Assembly: GCA_014879945.1 (NCBI GenBank)
Contig: JACSRE010000162.1
Location: 1-64,000, forward strand
Direction of reading: 5' to 3'
From: Myxococcus sp.
GTDB lineage: Bacteria; Myxococcota; Myxococcia; Myxococcales; Myxococcaceae
DNA length: 64,000 nucleotides
Shown: positions 61,101 to 64,000 of the stretch, piece after piece
How the letters are laid out: each line of letters begins with the position of its first letter
How positions within the stretch are numbered: the stretch's first letter is position 1
Notes under the pieces: model-generated
Databases searched by the model: none
The model's input: the letters and a program-made list of their open reading frames with translations, nothing else
What the model was told of the DNA's origin: nothing
Translations under genes and position numbers: made by a program

Positions 61101-62747
61101 GTGGTGAGGCGCGACCTCTTCATTCTGCTCGCGCTGCTGCTGGTGACGTCGTGTCAGCGCTGCCGCGGCGCGCACCAGGCCGACGCAGGCGCGCCGCTCT
61201 CGACCGCGTGGCTGGAGGGCCGGGTCGAGCCCGAGGCGCTGGAGCCTCGCCGCGGCGGAGCGCTCACCGTTCGCGCCATGGTGGAGCCGGCGACGCTCAA
61301 CGGCCTCGAGGGGGCCACCTCGCGCGAGACGTGGACGCTGCGCATCACCCGCAACCTCGTCACCGAGTCGTTGATCGCCATCGATCCTTCGACGCTCGCG
61401 CTGGTGCCGCAGCTCGCCGAGCGCTGGAGCGACTCGCAGGACCACCGCACCACGACCTTCCACCTGCGCCGCGACGCGAAGTTCCACGACGGCACGCCCT
61501 TCACCGCCCGCGACGTCCTCGCCACCTTCGCGGCGGTGATGGACACCAGCCGGCCGACCGGCGCCGTGCGGCAGGACTTCGGGGCGCTCGAGGCGTTCGA
61601 GGCGCCTGACGACTTCACCGTGGTGCTCCGGTGGCGGGCGCCCTCGCCCTTCGCGCTGCGGCAGGTGGCCAAGCTGCCGATGCTCTCGGCGGCGCAGCTG
61701 GCCGGCGACTGGAGGGCGCTGGCGAAGGCGCCCCTGGGCACCGGGCCCTACCGCGTCGAGGGCTGGGACAAGGGCGCGCAGGTGACGCTCGCGCGGGTCG
61801 GCGACGCCTCTCTCGACCGCATCGTGTTTCGCTTCGTGAAGGACCACACCCTCGCGGCCAGCATGTTGGAGCGCGGCGAGTTCGACCTGATGACGACGGT
61901 GCAGCCGACGTTGTGGCGGGCGCTCGAGGCACCGACGACGCAGAACGCCTGGGCGCAGCGGGGCTATCGGCGGCTGGTCTCGGTGGACAACAGCTACTCG
62001 TACGTCGCGTGGAACCAGGCGCGGCCCGTCTTCGCCGACCTGCAGGTGCGGCGCGGGCTGGCCCACCTCTACCCCTCGGAGCTGATCGCCCGCAGCGTCG
62101 ATCTCGGCCTCGAGCCGCCCACCACCTGCCCGTACTGGGTGCTGGGGCCGCAGTGCGCGCCCGACGTGCAGCCGCTGCCCTTCTCGATCGACGCGGCGCG
62201 CGCGCTCTTTCAAGACGCCGGCTTCATCGACGCCGACGGTGACGGGGTGCGTGAGCGCGACGGGGTGCCGCTGCGCTTCTCGTTCCTGGTGCCCTCGAGC
62301 TCGGTGCGGCTGGGCAAGGTGGTGCCGCTGCTGCAGGAGCAGGCCAGGCAGGCGGGCGCCGAGCTCGTCATCGAGCAGGTCGACGTCGCGACCTTGAGCG
62401 CGCGCGTCAACGCCCGAGACTTCGACGTGGTGTCGCGGGTGTGGACCGAGTCGGATCTCGAGAGCGATCAGTTCGGCACCTTCCACTCGTCGGCGCGCGA
62501 CGGCGGCAGCAACTTCGTCGGGTACGCCAGCGCAGAGGCCGACCGGCTGATGGAGGCCATTCGCAGCGAGTGGGACGAGCCCAGGCGCCGCGAGCTCGAG
62601 CGCGCGCTCCACCGCCGGCTCTACGCCGACCAGCCGTACCTGTTCATGACGTCACGACGTTCGCTCGACCTGGCCAGGCGCCGCGTGCACGGGCTGGCGC
62701 CTTCGCTCATCTGGTACGACCTGCGCCGTGTGTGGGTCGACGACTGA
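61101..62747 (+). CDS. ABC-transporter oligopeptide-binding lipoprotein (SBP family 5)
   Basis: 548 residues. Lipobox VTSC near residue 18. The family landmarks are VRAMVEPATLNGLE, TLALVPQLAERWSDS (L-V-P-x-L-A-x-x-W), FHLRRDAKFHDGTPFTARDVLATF and KAPLGTGPYRV. It binds peptides or similar solutes outside the inner membrane for a permease that is not in the window. It begins 10 bp after the papain-like gene, so the two are likely one transcript, perhaps linking a peptidase to peptide uptake. Confidence 0.9.
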   Translation: MVRRDLFILLALLLVTSCQRCRGAHQADAGAPLSTAWLEGRVEPEALEPRRGGALTVRAMVEPATLNGLEGATSRETWTLRITRNLVTESLIAIDPSTLALVPQLAERWSDSQDHRTTTFHLRRDAKFHDGTPFTARDVLATFAAVMDTSRPTGAVRQDFGALEAFEAPDDFTVVLRWRAPSPFALRQVAKLPMLSAAQLAGDWRALAKAPLGTGPYRVEGWDKGAQVTLARVGDASLDRIVFRFVKDHTLAASMLERGEFDLMTTVQPTLWRALEAPTTQNAWAQRGYRRLVSVDNSYSYVAWNQARPVFADLQVRRGLAHLYPSELIARSVDLGLEPPTTCPYWVLGPQCAPDVQPLPFSIDAARALFQDAGFIDADGDGVRERDGVPLRFSFLVPSSSVRLGKVVPLLQEQARQAGAELVIEQVDVATLSARVNARDFDVVSRVWTESDLESDQFGTFHSSARDGGSNFVGYASAEADRLMEAIRSEWDEPRRRELERALHRRLYADQPYLFMTSRRSLDLARRRVHGLAPSLIWYDLRRVWVDD

Positions 62748-62870
62748 CAAGGGCCCGCTGTCAAGTCGCCGCCCCCATTCGGTCCGGTCAAGCCCGGTCG
62801 AGGGCATGCGCGCTCGAGGCGGTGTGACATACTCGCGGTGACGTCGCTGGCCCTGAGCAGCACTTTGAAT

Positions 62871-62889
62871 CCGCGGTCCGAGTCCGCGG
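62871..62889 (+). other. CCGCGG dyad in the 206-bp gap before prkA
   Basis: CCGCGG (62871-62876) and CCGCGG (62884-62889) can pair around TCCGAGT. The gap also has CATACT (62828-62833) as a possible -10 with no convincing -35. No ORF or sigma-54 site was found here. Confidence 0.25.
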
Positions 62890-62953
62890 CGGGGGCAGAC
62901 GCCGGTTTCCTGGCCACGAACCCTCACCCTTTCTTCGAGGATTGAAGGACACC

Positions 62954-64000
<1,047 letters not shown>

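Overview
This window is GC-rich chromosomal DNA, densely packed with genes that mostly overlap or sit within a few bases of each other. The gene content points to the Myxococcota, most likely the order Myxococcales. The evidence is a eukaryote-like Ser/Thr kinase fused to an ATPase and TPRs, a calpain-type protease, PilZ and zinc-ribbon signalling proteins, many Asp/Ala-rich lipoproteins, beta-helix surface proteins, paired ArsA-type ATPases, and an rpoN-hpf-ptsN neighbourhood. I see no tRNA, rRNA, CRISPR array, transposase or phage gene. The species assignment is inference.

Layout. 1-4,953 (minus strand): a tightly coupled operon pncB - PP2C phosphatase - atypical kinase - nicotinamidase-like hydrolase, behind a good sigma-70-type promoter. 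5.2-5.8 kb: an ECF sigma factor with a strong terminator. 5.9-19.8 kb: the LPS-export genes lptC and lptA, then about 11 kb of accessory genes (two beta-helix lipoproteins, a GT39 membrane transferase, a three-repeat protein translationally coupled to an amidoligase-like gene, an OprP-type porin, a GT2 glycosyltransferase flanked by 40-bp direct repeats), and finally lptB. 20-25.9 kb: rpoN, a receiver protein, a PilZ protein, hpf, a GH3 hexosaminidase on the other strand, and ptsN. 25.9-30 kb: an unknown protein, cystathionine beta-synthase, riboflavin synthase, a methyltransferase and a cNMP-binding protein. 30-39.7 kb: a calpain-like protease with a small partner gene, gshA, an EI24-like membrane protein, a large S41 protease, an outer-membrane protein and a GDPD.

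39.7-48.6 kb: a TatA-like protein, a zinc-ribbon/FDF-repeat membrane protein, phaR, parA with a phasin-like partner, two ArsA-family ATPases, a TPR lipoprotein and a Ste24-type protease. 48.6-53 kb: a possible type III secretion-like pocket (SycD-like TPR chaperone, needle-like helical protein, divergent Ala-rich hydrophobic protein), partly with less GC-biased codon use, followed by a TPR protein. 53-64 kb: ruvX and mltG, a GT39 transferase, the kinase-ATPase-TPR protein, a second papain-fold-like protein, an oligopeptide-binding lipoprotein and the start of prkA, cut by the window edge.

The most interesting signals are four. (1) A PP2C/kinase pair is embedded in a pyridine-nucleotide salvage operon. 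(2) A roughly 17-base promoter-like motif plus a GCAAC box is shared by the ECF sigma gene and two otherwise unlinked cysteine-protease-like genes, which suggests a small autoregulated regulon. (3) A secretion-chaperone-like pocket lies at 48.6-51.8 kb. (4) The lpt locus is split and carries a direct-repeat scar next to lptB. No database search could be run; all family calls are from motifs read by eye.
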